From RUG13409 sp045546135 (GTDB lineage: Bacteria; Bacillota; Clostridia; Peptostreptococcales; Anaerovoracaceae), in contig JAZQCD010000032.1 of NCBI GenBank assembly GCA_045546135.1, positions 1-21,472 on the forward strand: 21,472 nucleotides of DNA, written 5' to 3'. Shown here piece by piece: positions 5,354 through 14,891 of this stretch; within the stretch, counting starts at the first letter, position 1; each line of letters begins with the position of its first letter. The translations under genes were made by a program, and so were the position numbers. A model generated the notes under the pieces. It did not search any database and was not told the origin of the DNA. It saw only the letters and a program-made list of their open reading frames with translations.

Positions 5354-7942
5354 ATGAACGCAAACAAATTCACACAAAAATCTATAGAAGCAGTAAGCCT
5401 TGCTCAGAGCACAGCCATAGAGTATCAAAACCAGGCTGTAGCGCCTGAGCATCTTCTCTATGCGCTCCTTAAGCAGGAGAACGGACTCGTTTCAAATCTT
5501 CTGTCAAAGATGGGTGCAGATCCTAATGTGATGCTGGGAAGGATCGAGGATGAGATAGAAAAAATACCAAAGGTCAGCGGCTCAGGTAGGCTTGCAGACC
5601 AGGTATATGTCACATCGGAACTTGATCGGATACTAACAGATTCCGAAAAGATCGCTCAGCAGTTCAATGATGATTATGTATCAGTAGAGCATCTCTTCCA
5701 TTCCATCATCAAACATCCTACAAGGGCCATAAAGGATATCTTCAGAGCCTTTAATGTAAACGAAGAATCCTTCCTCGGCGCCCTGGCGAGCGTCAAGAGC
5801 TCCAGAGTCACCAGCGACAATCCGGAAGAGACCTATGAAGCCCTTCAAAAGTATGGTACGGACCTTGTCGAAAGAGCAAGGAAGAACAAGATGGATCCTG
5901 TCATCGGAAGGGATGACGAGATAAGAAATGTCATAAGGATACTTTCAAGAAAGACAAAGAACAATCCTGTACTCATAGGAGAACCGGGCGTAGGCAAAAC
6001 TGCCATTGCAGAAGGCCTTGCTCAAAGGATACTTAACGGCGATGTGCCGGAAGGGCTTAAGGATAAGACAGTCTTTTCCCTTGATATGGGCGCACTTATT
6101 GCAGGCGCTAAATTCAGAGGAGAATTTGAGGAAAGACTCAAAGCAGTTCTTAATGAGATCAAAAAGTCCGACGGAAGGATCATTCTCTTTATAGATGAGC
6201 TTCATACAGTAGTAGGTGCAGGAAGGACAGAAGGATCCATGGATGCAGGGAACCTTCTTAAGCCGATGCTTGCAAGAGGCGAGCTCCACTGCATAGGAGC
6301 TACTACCTTAGATGAATACAGAAAATATATAGAGACAGATGCTGCTCTTGAGAGAAGGTTCCAACCTGTCATGGTAGATGAACCGGGCGTTGAAGAGACC
6401 ATATCCATATTAAGAGGTCTTAAGGACAGATACGAAGTCTTCCACGGAGTGCGTATTCACGATAATGCTCTCGTTGCAGCCGCAGAGCTTTCCAACAGAT
6501 ATATAACTGACAGGTTTCTTCCTGATAAAGCCATAGACCTTGTGGATGAGGCCTGCGCAGCGCTTAGGACTGACATAGATTCCATGCCTGAAGACCTTGA
6601 TCTTATGAACAGAAAGATCATGCAGATGGAGATAGAAGAGGTCGCTCTTAAGAAAGAGACCGATACCCTTTCAAAGGAAAGACTTGAAAAGCTTCAATCT
6701 GAGCTTGCAGAGCTTAAGGACAGCTTCAACGAAAAGAAGGCAAGATGGGATAAGGAAAAATCGTCAGTAGGCGATATACAGACAGTAAAGTCTCAGATAG
6801 AAGATATACATGCTCAGATCGAGGATGCTCAAAGAAATTTCGATTACGAAAAAGCATCAAAGCTTCGCTACGGAGACCTGCCAAAGCTTGAAGAAAAGCT
6901 TTCAGAGCTTACTGCATTGGTCCAGGGCAAAGGCGAAGATTCCATGGTCAGAGATACGGTAGATGAGGAAGCTATCTCTCAGATAGTATCAAGGTGGACG
7001 GGTATTCCTGTATCAAAGCTAATGGAAGGCGAAAGAGAAAAAGTCCTTCACCTTTCAGATCAGCTCCACGAAAGAGTAGTCGGCCAGGATGAAGCAGTTC
7101 AAAAGGTGTCAGATGCAATCCTCAGGAGCAGGGCAGGTATCGCAGATCCGGGCAGGCCAATAGGCTCCTTCATGTTCCTTGGTCCTACAGGCGTAGGAAA
7201 AACAGAGCTTGCAAAGGCACTTGCTGAAAACCTCTTTGATGATGAAAAGAATATAGTCAGGATCGATATGTCCGAGTATATGGAGAAGTTCTCCGTATCA
7301 AGGCTCATAGGAGCGCCTCCGGGGTACGTAGGATATGATGAAGGCGGCCAGCTCACAGAAGCAGTAAGGAGAAAGCCCTATTCAGTGGTGCTCTTTGATG
7401 AGATAGAAAAGGCACATCCTGATGTCTTCAATATACTCCTTCAGATCCTCGATGACGGCAGAGTCACAGATTCCCAGGGAAGGACAGTAGACTTTAAGAA
7501 TACTATCATAATAATGACATCGAACCTTGGTTCAAGCTACCTCCTTGACGGGATCAGGGAAGACGGCGAGATATCAGAAGAAGCAAGGAAGAATGTAGAT
7601 GCACTCCTTAAGTCGAGCTTTAAGCCGGAGTTCCTTAATAGGCTCGATGAGATAATCTGCTTTAAGCCTCTTACAAGGACTGATATGAGGAGCATCACAG
7701 ACCTTCAGCTTAAGAGTCTTAAGGAAAGGGTAAAGTCTCAAGGCCTTGAGCTTGAGCTTACTGAAAAAGCTAAAGACTTTATTATAGACTCAAGCTACGA
7801 TCCACTCTACGGAGCAAGACCTATCAAGAGATTCATACAGAATCACCTTGAGACCATGGTGGCAAGATATATGCTTTCTCATGACCTTGAGCTTGGAGCA
7901 AAGATAACAGTAGATGCAGGAAATGAACTGTACATAGCTTAG
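5354..7942 (+). CDS. clpB: ATP-dependent protein disaggregase ClpB
   Basis: An 862-residue Hsp100 chaperone that works as a hexamer with DnaK to pull proteins out of aggregates. It has two Clp_N repeats (about 1-145). NBD1 has Walker A GEPGVGKTA (209-217), pore loop KFRG near 250 and Walker B LFIDELH (278-284). The coiled-coil middle domain spans about 395-520. NBD2 has Walker A GPTGVGKTE (from 610), GYVGYDEGG pore loop and Walker B VVLFDEIEKAH (from 678). The C-terminal domain includes GARPIKRFI. Length and the long middle domain separate ClpB from ClpA, ClpC and ClpE. The start is ATG 5354 with AAAAGGGGG at 5336-5344; an in-frame TTG at 5333 lies upstream of this site and is rejected. Heat control through CIRCE/HrcA is read from the promoter. 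Confidence 0.97.
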   Translation: MNANKFTQKSIEAVSLAQSTAIEYQNQAVAPEHLLYALLKQENGLVSNLLSKMGADPNVMLGRIEDEIEKIPKVSGSGRLADQVYVTSELDRILTDSEKIAQQFNDDYVSVEHLFHSIIKHPTRAIKDIFRAFNVNEESFLGALASVKSSRVTSDNPEETYEALQKYGTDLVERARKNKMDPVIGRDDEIRNVIRILSRKTKNNPVLIGEPGVGKTAIAEGLAQRILNGDVPEGLKDKTVFSLDMGALIAGAKFRGEFEERLKAVLNEIKKSDGRIILFIDELHTVVGAGRTEGSMDAGNLLKPMLARGELHCIGATTLDEYRKYIETDAALERRFQPVMVDEPGVEETISILRGLKDRYEVFHGVRIHDNALVAAAELSNRYITDRFLPDKAIDLVDEACAALRTDIDSMPEDLDLMNRKIMQMEIEEVALKKETDTLSKERLEKLQSELAELKDSFNEKKARWDKEKSSVGDIQTVKSQIEDIHAQIEDAQRNFDYEKASKLRYGDLPKLEEKLSELTALVQGKGEDSMVRDTVDEEAISQIVSRWTGIPVSKLMEGEREKVLHLSDQLHERVVGQDEAVQKVSDAILRSRAGIADPGRPIGSFMFLGPTGVGKTELAKALAENLFDDEKNIVRIDMSEYMEKFSVSRLIGAPPGYVGYDEGGQLTEAVRRKPYSVVLFDEIEKAHPDVFNILLQILDDGRVTDSQGRTVDFKNTIIIMTSNLGSSYLLDGIREDGEISEEARKNVDALLKSSFKPEFLNRLDEIICFKPLTRTDMRSITDLQLKSLKERVKSQGLELELTEKAKDFIIDSSYDPLYGARPIKRFIQNHLETMVARYMLSHDLELGAKITVDAGNELYIA

Positions 7943-8024
7943 TTTCAAGTGCAGGCGAGAAAAAACATAGAATGATCTGGTTCCCGATCGAGATCTAAAT
8001 ACTATTGAATATTACAAATAAAAT

Positions 8025-8054
8025 GCGCAGGCCCCGTTATAGCCTGCGCCTTTT
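8025..8054 (+). terminator. Intrinsic terminator of clpB
   Basis: GCGCAGGC (8025-8032) pairs perfectly with GCCTGCGC (8042-8049) around a 9-nt loop, followed by CTTTT. It lies 83 bp after the clpB stop. Confidence 0.85.
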
Positions 8055-8201
8055 ATACTGCTAAAGATATGACCGTGAGTAAAGACATGAATTCGCAGAA
8101 AGTAGTTATAGAACGGTCATGTTATCTTGTACAGTTTTTTGGTTTTGTGTAAACACCGGAGTTATTATGCAGTTTGGAGGAAACTACAACTGTTTTTTTG
8201 T

Positions 8202-8217
8202 GTTAGCGTTTGCTAAC
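8202..8217. promoter_or_regulatory. GTTAGC-N4-GCTAAC palindrome, copy 1
   Basis: GTTAGC (8202-8207), GTTT, GCTAAC (8212-8217): a perfect 6+6 dyad, the size of a dimeric repressor site. Its centre is 33 bp from that of copy 2, about three helical turns. The regulator is unknown. The half-sites resemble those of some DtxR/MntR-type metal regulators, but this is only a resemblance. Confidence 0.6.
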
Positions 8218-8234
8218 TTTGTCCTAATCAATAA

Positions 8235-8250
8235 GTTAGCGATTGCTAAC
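8235..8250. promoter_or_regulatory. GTTAGC-N4-GCTAAC palindrome, copy 2
   Basis: GTTAGC (8235-8240), GATT, GCTAAC (8245-8250). A TATATT (8258-8263) lies directly downstream and could be the -10 box of a promoter covered by this site, though no good -35 box is visible. Confidence 0.6.
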
Positions 8251-8347
8251 TTGCGTATATATTAAAGCATTGGCGCAGATCTGTCAATATGTTTTTAGTT
8301 TTTGATTCAACTTTTTTTCGCATAAATACCAAGTAGAGTTTTTTCTA

Positions 8348-8356
8348 TGATATAAT
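8348..8356 (+). promoter_or_regulatory. Extended -10 promoter of the yibE/F-like gene
   Basis: TGATATAAT (8348-8356) is a full TGN extended -10 box. No convincing -35 box lies 16-18 bp upstream, which extended -10 promoters tolerate. The same TGATATAAT occurs on the minus strand at 20520-20528. Confidence 0.6.
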
Positions 8357-8396
8357 TATCGAAGGATTTTTTAGTATCTATCTTTTTCAGGTGGGC

Positions 8397-9596
8397 ATGA
8401 GCGTAAAAGGAAGTAAAAAAAATACTTTGGATCACTCTAAATCTGTTTCTGTATCTCGCAGAGACAGAACTGTTACAGTAATAGTTCTTGCCCTTTCGCT
8501 CGTCATTTTTCTTGTATCTTTCTATATGCTTCGTCCGGACAAATTATCCGGCACTCTTCAGGGCGACTATTCAGAATACGAAAAAGCAAGGGTCTTATCC
8601 ATCCTTTCAGATACCACAGAAATAGATCCTGCGTCAGACGATGCCTTCAGGGGAGAGCAGCTCATAACTGCAGAAGTCAAGACAGGGCAATACAAGGGAA
8701 AGATCATGCAGGCCTATAACTATGTAGGGCCTTTGTACGGTACTTCAGTTAAAATAGGGGACAATGTGGTCCTCAATATTTCTACATATGCATCAGGAGA
8801 GGTGAGAGCAACTGTTTTTGAGTACAGCAGAGCTTTACCTCTCCTTTTTGTTATACTCATATTCGTAGCTGTGACAGTCCTTGTTGGAAGAGGAACGGGA
8901 GCAAGGTCTCTTATCGCTTTGGCTCTTACTATCCTTTGCCTATTTGCAGTGCTCCTCCCTGCGCTTAAAAAGGGTGCTCTGACTATACTTACGACTTTGG
9001 CAGTGGCAGTCTTTATCACAGTAGTTTCTCTTACTATCATAGGAGGGATAAACAAAAAGACTCTCTGCGCCATGGCAGGGACCATTACAGGAACTGTATT
9101 TGCAGCTCTTTTCGGTATCATTTGCCAGACAGTCCTAAGAGTAAACGGTCTTAGGATGAGCGATGTAGAACCACTCCTTCAGATAAGACAAACAGGGGAA
9201 GCTCCCATAGGACTTAAGGGACTTTTGATAGCCGGAGTCATCATAAGCGCTATAGGAGCGGTGATGGACGTCGCAATGAGCATTTCTTCATCACTTTCGG
9301 AAGTCAAAGAGGCAGACCCAAGCTACGGTTTCAAAGAGCTTTTCCGTTCCGGTATGAACATAGGAAGAGACATGGTCGGAACCATGACCAATACTCTCAT
9401 ACTGGCGTTCATGGGGAGCAGTTTCGTACTCATATTTTATCTGTATACATTGGATCTCAGCTTTTGGCAGCTTACAAGCTCTGCTTTTGTATCCCTGGAG
9501 GTCACGAGCAGCATAGCTTGCAGCATAGGGCTCATACTTGCCATTCCTTTGACTGCTGCCATATGCGCCTTTGTATACAGCAAAAAGGAAGCTTAA
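8397..9596 (+). CDS. YibE/F-like multipass membrane protein
   Basis: A protein of about 399 residues matching the YibE/F-like family of unknown function. A basic N-terminus precedes one membrane helix (about residues 26-44). An outside domain of roughly 95 residues has a short beta-rich stretch (LITAEVKTGQYKGKIMQ, VKIGDNVVLNIS). Six or seven further membrane helices then run to the end. Family marks include the VGRGTGARSL loop and the GAVMDVAMSISSS stretch with a following NIGRDMVGTMTNTLILAF segment. The start is uncertain: GTG 8391 and ATG 8397 are in frame, and the only purine-rich sequence (AGGTGGG, 8389-8395) is too close to either. It is transcribed alone from the promoter at 8348. Role unknown. 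Confidence 0.82.
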   Translation: MSVKGSKKNTLDHSKSVSVSRRDRTVTVIVLALSLVIFLVSFYMLRPDKLSGTLQGDYSEYEKARVLSILSDTTEIDPASDDAFRGEQLITAEVKTGQYKGKIMQAYNYVGPLYGTSVKIGDNVVLNISTYASGEVRATVFEYSRALPLLFVILIFVAVTVLVGRGTGARSLIALALTILCLFAVLLPALKKGALTILTTLAVAVFITVVSLTIIGGINKKTLCAMAGTITGTVFAALFGIICQTVLRVNGLRMSDVEPLLQIRQTGEAPIGLKGLLIAGVIISAIGAVMDVAMSISSSLSEVKEADPSYGFKELFRSGMNIGRDMVGTMTNTLILAFMGSSFVLIFYLYTLDLSFWQLTSSAFVSLEVTSSIACSIGLILAIPLTAAICAFVYSKKEA

Positions 9597-9678
9597 GAAG
9601 CTTCGATGCATTTTTGGTTATATAATTATTTGATATATAAATGAAAAGTATAAATAAAAGTATTACAGGAGGAATCAA

Positions 9679-12600
9679 ATGAAAGCAGTGAAACGCATTC
9701 TTGCCTTGGCTTTGTCACTGGTCATGGCGTTTGCTGTGCTTCCTGCAGGTATTTTCAGAGTTCATGCTGAGACGGTGACTTTGGAAAAACTTACAGAAGC
9801 ACCAAAGGATGGAGATAAGGTAGTCATCTATCATCCTGCAAGCGGAAATGCAATGGGCACGGCTCCAAACGGCAATAAACTGTCACCGGTAGCAGCAGCT
9901 CTTGAAGATGTAAAACTCAGTCTTACAGAGGGCATGGCTTACCTTACAGTAGGCGTAAGTGAAGGTGAGTACAGCTTTAAACTGGAGGACGGGACATACC
10001 TTGCAACAGGCGCGACCGGAGGGAACCTTTCCTTTGTGTCTGAGCTTACAGATCTTGCCCTTTGGATCATGGATACAAAGGCAGACGGCACCTACACTCT
10101 TACAAACAAGGGCGCTGCATATAACGGCAATCACAACCAGGCCCTTGAATTCTTTAGAGGAGCTTTCACTACCTACGGGATCAAGGATAACACAGACTAC
10201 GGTTTCCACTTCTATGCAGAAGAAAAGGAACCTGAACCCGAGCATCTAGTTCCGGACGGCGACTATATCATCTACAATCCGGCTCACAAAGTTGCAGTAT
10301 CCGGCGAATACAACGGCTACTACAACATGGCTGAAGAGATAACTGTAGATGATGTGACCAAGGAGCAGGAAGTTGATGAAAAGCTCATTTGGCACGTGAC
10401 GAATAATGATGAGGACGGAACTATCACCATTTCCCATGACGGCAAGAACTGGGGAATGGCAGCATCCTATTCTAGCATAACCCTTGAAGGTGAAAATAAC
10501 ACATGGGCATTGGAGGAGACTGAAACTGAAGGGCTCTACCTCATAAAGAACGCAGGCAGAGGACTTTACGTAGAATACTATGCAAAGAACAACAACTTCT
10601 CAGGTTACGGGAATCTCTCTCAGATAGATCTCTTCCAGTTCAACTTCGTACCTGCAAAGGTTAAGGAAGATTATGATTCCGTACTGAAAGACGGAGACCA
10701 GGTAGTCATCTATCATCCGTATGACGGCGCATCCCTTGCTATGCCAAATGAACTTGGCACAGCCCTTGGTCAAGCTCCTACCACCATAGACGGTGATATG
10801 GCAGTTCCAAGCAACGGCGCAAGAGTATTTACAGTGGGCGTTGTCGGCGATAACAAGTACACATTCAAGTCCGGAAGCGCAGGATATCTTGCTACAAACA
10901 AGGGCGAGACCTTATTCTTCAGCCCTGAACTTGCAGATGACAATGAAACTGCATGTACCTACTGGACCCTTACTCCAAACGGTGATTCATATATCATCTA
11001 CAGCAGCACTGCTAAGTACAACAGCAGCTATGTATGCATCGAGTCCTTTGGAGGCAATTTCTCAGGATGGACCTACAAGTCTTCTGACAAGGATCTCTTC
11101 CTCTTTAACTTCTATCCTGTTACAGAGGATACCTTGGTCGTTGACGGCATAGTGGATAAGCCCATCGTCACCTTCGACGAAAAGGATGCTTATGAAGGAA
11201 CTGAATATGAGCTGAAGGTCAATATTACATCCCTCTTTGTATTCAATTATCAGGATCTGACTATAACGGTCAACGGAACAACTGTTGATATCGATAGAAT
11301 GGCTACCACAACAGGACTCATATACATGGTATATGCTACTGTCCCTGCAGAGATGGTAACAGGTGAGACCCTTGAAGTTAAGATAAGCGGCATAGATGAA
11401 CACGGAGCTCCCATCGAGGGAAGCACCTCTATTCCTATCATCGATCAGCCGTTTATTAAGGACATGACTCCGGGAAGAAATGAGGAGACAGGTGACAACA
11501 AGGCACCTTTGATCGGAGCTGTCATTACCAACTTTGGCGAGAATCCTTCCATAGTCATGAAGATAAACGGCGAAGAGGTCGAAGCTGAGTTTGATGCTCT
11601 TACAGGCAAACTCACATACGCTCCGAAAGAAGATCTTCAGGACGGAAAGGTAACAGTCGAGATCATAGTTACAAGAGCTGACGGAGCAGTGGGAAGAGAG
11701 CAGTGGTCCTTCTGGATCGGAGAAGCTACATTCTCTCTATACTTTGGACAGCTCCACAGCCACACCCAGTATTCAGACGGTGCAGGCACACTTGAGACAG
11801 CTTTAAACTATATAGCAAATATTCCTGAAAGCGCCAACGTTCAGTTCGTAGCATTCACGGACCACTCCAACTACTTTGATACTACAAGCGCAGCCAACCC
11901 CGAAGAAGCTCTTTACGATGCTTCCAAGATGACTGCAGAAAGTGCAGAGAAGTGGGAGACATACAATAGACTTGCAACAGAGTTCAATGAGACCCATTCC
12001 AATATCCTGGCCATTTCAGGATTTGAAATGACCTGGTCCGGAGGCCCCGGTCACATCAATACATTCAAGACTCCCGGTATCGTTTCAAGAAACAATACTA
12101 CTCTTAACAACAAGACCAATGATGCAGGGCTCAAGGCTTACTACAGTCTCCTTTGCGAAAGCGAACTTTCAGGCTCCATAAGCCAGTTCAACCATCCGGG
12201 AAGTACTTTCGGCACGTTTGCAGACTTTGCATATTATGACCCCGTCATAGATACGAGGATGTATCTTGTCGAGGTAGGAAACGGTGAAGGACAGATAGGT
12301 GCAGGCGGATATTATCCGAGTTATGAGTACTACACCATGGCTCTTGATAAGGGCTGGCATGTAGCACCTACCAACAACCAGGATAACCACAAAGGATCCT
12401 GGGGCAACGCAAACAATGCCCGTGATGTCATACTCACAGATGACTTCAGTGTAGACGGACTCTACAAGGCTATACGAGATTACAGGGTCTATGCTACAGA
12501 GGATAAGAACCTGGAGATACTCTATACAGTCAATGATGAGCCTCTTGGATCCATGTTCTTTGATATTCCTGAAGAACTCAATATAAACGTAAGTGTATAT

Positions 12601-14862
12601 GACCCTGACAATAACGACTCTATCTCCAAGGTCGAGGTCATAGTCAATTCAGGAAAGACTGCATATACATGGGACGATCCTGCAGAGCTTGCAGACGGCG
12701 AGCTTTCAGTCACACTGGCTCCTGACTACACCTATTACTATATCCGTGTAACAGAAGGAGACGGAGACCTGGCAGTAACAGCTCCTGTTTGGGTGGGTGA
12801 TAACCTGCTCCTTGGCATCTCTGCATTTGAGAGCGGTACAGCAGTTCCCGTAACAGGAGAAGAGATAACACTTACAACGACACTCTTCAACGGAGAATCT
12901 ACAGACGCTACAGTCAAATCTCTGACCTATACTATGGACGGAAGCGAAGTCATAGGAACAGATACACAGAGCAAGACCATAGCAGCAGGCGGAACTCTTG
13001 CAGTAGATTTTGGTTATACAGCAGATAAGGCAAAGATCACCAAGATAACTGTCACTGCAGTGATAGAGCAGGACGGAAAAGAGTATGTCTTTACAAAGGA
13101 TATAGAGCTTGACATAGGCGATGCAGACAGCCTTGTATACCTTGGTATCGATGCATCTCACTACAACGAATATGTATCCGGTAACTACAAGGATTCCATG
13201 GGCAACTTCAGCCTCCTTGCATCTGAGTACGGTGTTCGCACTGTAATACTTGATACAAGTGATGATCTTATTGCAGCATGTGAAAATGAGAAATATGTAG
13301 GACTCATTTTCACAGCTCCAAGCAGAAGACTTGCAGCAGCTCAGGAAGAACTGCGCGCATATACAGATGACGAGCTTGCAGCTATCAAGGCATTCAATGA
13401 CAGAGGCGGTCTGGTAGTGGTAGCAGGCTGGTCAGATTACTACGAGAACTATCCTGCAGTAAGTGATATGGATCCGTCGCTTCATATGGCAGCGGTTCAG
13501 AATTCCATCCTTGAAGCTTTGGGTACAGAGCTCAGGATAAACGACGATGCTACATACGATGATGAATTAAACGGTGGACAACCGCAAAGACTTTACTTCA
13601 ATACCTACAATATGGATAACTTCCTTATGGAAGGCGTTGAGGTAGATCCGGATCATCCAAATGATAGGCTCTATACAGAAGTATACAGTCACTACGGCGG
13701 AGCATCTATCTATACAGAGAGCGGCAAGCTTGAGGGCACAGTATCTCCTGCAGTATTTGGCCATGCATCGACTTATTCAAAGGATGCTGACGAAGACGGC
13801 ATTGGCGGAGAATCTGCAAAGAAGTACCCTGTAACAGGAACTGCTTTTTCCGGAACACATGCCATTAGACCTATGGCAGATCCTGACGAAAGACTTCTCA
13901 TAACAGCTACCGACGAACAGGAAGGAAAGGGCAGGATCGTAGTATCAGGCGCAGCCTTCATGTCCAACTTCGAAGTACAGGCTACTATAGAAGACAGCGG
14001 TTCTGAAAAGAACTACTCCAACTACAAGATCTGTGAGAACCTCCTCAAACAGCTCAACGAAGCTGAGGTTATATCCATAGAGGGTGTAAGGAATGTCACC
14101 GAAGAAGGATACAAGTTCACCATAGAAGGCATAGTCACATCCAATGCTTCCGGATATGACAAGGATACTGCATTCTTTGACTGTATCTATGTTCAGGATG
14201 AGACCGCAGGTATCTGCTGCTTCCCGGTAGCCGGCGACTACAAGATAGGCGATAAGGTCAGGATCACGGGATCCACAGACTTCTATCAGGGAGAACCTGA
14301 ACTTCAGGTGATTTCCATCACAAAGATAGGAGAAGAGGAATGCCCAGCTCCCGAAGAGATCACAGCGGCTCAGGAGAATGACAGAAGCGAGGAAGGAAAA
14401 CTCGTAAAGGTCGGCGGTACCATCACAAAGGTAGAGGTAGTCGACGGACAGCTCCAGACTATAATCTACAAGGATGACTCCGGAGAAGAGGGAAGGATCT
14501 TTATAGACGGATATATCACCACCGTTTCTGCAGGTTATGAAGATGTTGCCAATGCAGAGGTAGGAAACAAGGTCACTGCAATAGGCCTTGCATCCTATGA
14601 TGATACCTTCAACGCACCTGAAGGACCGTTCCCGCGCATCAGGATAAGAGACAGAGCAGATATCGTCTGCGAAGTCGTAGAGCCTCAGGAACCGGATGAT
14701 CCGGTCGATCCGGATGAACCTGTAACTCCCGGAGACAGACCTGTTACCGGAGATATGAACAGAGTATTCGGATGGGTAACCATCTTCACACTGGCGGCTG
14801 CAGCACTTGCTCTCCTCATCTTCACAAAGAGCGGATACAAGGGAAAACACTACCGCAAATAA
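9679..14862 (+). CDS. Giant secreted, wall-anchored PHP-domain (CehA/McbA-like) metallohydrolase
   Basis: A 1727-residue surface protein. The signal peptide covers 1-30 (cut after VHA). Three related modules begin DGDKVVIYHP (about 43), DGDYIIYNPA (193) and DGDQVVIYHP (337); the third ends LFLFNFYPV and the second LFQFNFVPA. Beta-sandwich regions lie around 490-680. The PHP hydrolase is at about 688-960, with likely metal ligands His693 and His695 (HSH), Asp728/His729 (DHS), Glu783, His792, His839 (FNHPG) and Asp902/His904. A glutamine-amidotransferase-like fold follows near 1152-1460, then two OB-like domains (1465-1670). The end has RPVTGD (1687-1692), a membrane helix (1696-1715) and a basic tail, the layout of a sortase signal. 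AGGAGG at 9667-9672 supports the start. Phosphoester hydrolysis is suggested by the PHP fold; the substrate is unknown. Confidence 0.85.
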   Translation: MKAVKRILALALSLVMAFAVLPAGIFRVHAETVTLEKLTEAPKDGDKVVIYHPASGNAMGTAPNGNKLSPVAAALEDVKLSLTEGMAYLTVGVSEGEYSFKLEDGTYLATGATGGNLSFVSELTDLALWIMDTKADGTYTLTNKGAAYNGNHNQALEFFRGAFTTYGIKDNTDYGFHFYAEEKEPEPEHLVPDGDYIIYNPAHKVAVSGEYNGYYNMAEEITVDDVTKEQEVDEKLIWHVTNNDEDGTITISHDGKNWGMAASYSSITLEGENNTWALEETETEGLYLIKNAGRGLYVEYYAKNNNFSGYGNLSQIDLFQFNFVPAKVKEDYDSVLKDGDQVVIYHPYDGASLAMPNELGTALGQAPTTIDGDMAVPSNGARVFTVGVVGDNKYTFKSGSAGYLATNKGETLFFSPELADDNETACTYWTLTPNGDSYIIYSSTAKYNSSYVCIESFGGNFSGWTYKSSDKDLFLFNFYPVTEDTLVVDGIVDKPIVTFDEKDAYEGTEYELKVNITSLFVFNYQDLTITVNGTTVDIDRMATTTGLIYMVYATVPAEMVTGETLEVKISGIDEHGAPIEGSTSIPIIDQPFIKDMTPGRNEETGDNKAPLIGAVITNFGENPSIVMKINGEEVEAEFDALTGKLTYAPKEDLQDGKVTVEIIVTRADGAVGREQWSFWIGEATFSLYFGQLHSHTQYSDGAGTLETALNYIANIPESANVQFVAFTDHSNYFDTTSAANPEEALYDASKMTAESAEKWETYNRLATEFNETHSNILAISGFEMTWSGGPGHINTFKTPGIVSRNNTTLNNKTNDAGLKAYYSLLCESELSGSISQFNHPGSTFGTFADFAYYDPVIDTRMYLVEVGNGEGQIGAGGYYPSYEYYTMALDKGWHVAPTNNQDNHKGSWGNANNARDVILTDDFSVDGLYKAIRDYRVYATEDKNLEILYTVNDEPLGSMFFDIPEELNINVSVYDPDNNDSISKVEVIVNSGKTAYTWDDPAELADGELSVTLAPDYTYYYIRVTEGDGDLAVTAPVWVGDNLLLGISAFESGTAVPVTGEEITLTTTLFNGESTDATVKSLTYTMDGSEVIGTDTQSKTIAAGGTLAVDFGYTADKAKITKITVTAVIEQDGKEYVFTKDIELDIGDADSLVYLGIDASHYNEYVSGNYKDSMGNFSLLASEYGVRTVILDTSDDLIAACENEKYVGLIFTAPSRRLAAAQEELRAYTDDELAAIKAFNDRGGLVVVAGWSDYYENYPAVSDMDPSLHMAAVQNSILEALGTELRINDDATYDDELNGGQPQRLYFNTYNMDNFLMEGVEVDPDHPNDRLYTEVYSHYGGASIYTESGKLEGTVSPAVFGHASTYSKDADEDGIGGESAKKYPVTGTAFSGTHAIRPMADPDERLLITATDEQEGKGRIVVSGAAFMSNFEVQATIEDSGSEKNYSNYKICENLLKQLNEAEVISIEGVRNVTEEGYKFTIEGIVTSNASGYDKDTAFFDCIYVQDETAGICCFPVAGDYKIGDKVRITGSTDFYQGEPELQVISITKIGEEECPAPEEITAAQENDRSEEGKLVKVGGTITKVEVVDGQLQTIIYKDDSGEEGRIFIDGYITTVSAGYEDVANAEVGNKVTAIGLASYDDTFNAPEGPFPRIRIRDRADIVCEVVEPQEPDDPVDPDEPVTPGDRPVTGDMNRVFGWVTIFTLAAAALALLIFTKSGYKGKHYRK

Positions 14863-14891
14863 AAGCAAATATCATGCACTAAAAAGCATAT

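Larger units (their letters stand above)
8055..8347. other. Non-coding region between clpB terminator and yibE/F promoter
   Basis: I see no gene here on either strand. It holds a long-range inverted repeat, ATGACCGT (8069-8076) with ACGGTCAT (8113-8120). There is also a small hairpin at 8171-8185 (AGTTT/AAACT) followed by a T-run at 8192-8199, which could be a weak terminator of a short transcript. The twin GTTAGC palindromes are listed separately. A small RNA is possible but I cannot place a promoter for one. Confidence 0.4.

Noticed and set aside
9588..9615. A GAAGC/GCTTC hairpin plus T5 at the end of the yibE/F gene as a terminator
   Set aside because: The stem is only 5 bp, overlaps the stop codon, and is 6 nt from the T-run. 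It is too weak to call.
9614..9641. TTGGTT-N16-TATAAA as the promoter of the PHP-domain gene
   Set aside because: The leader is so AT-rich that several equal -10 candidates exist (for example TATAAT at 9621), so no one choice is supported.
13945..14868. A 307-codon minus-strand ORF inside the PHP-domain gene
   Set aside because: It is the antisense of the OB-fold region, with Cys/Tyr-rich low-complexity translation and no start signals. The plus-strand frame has clear domains.
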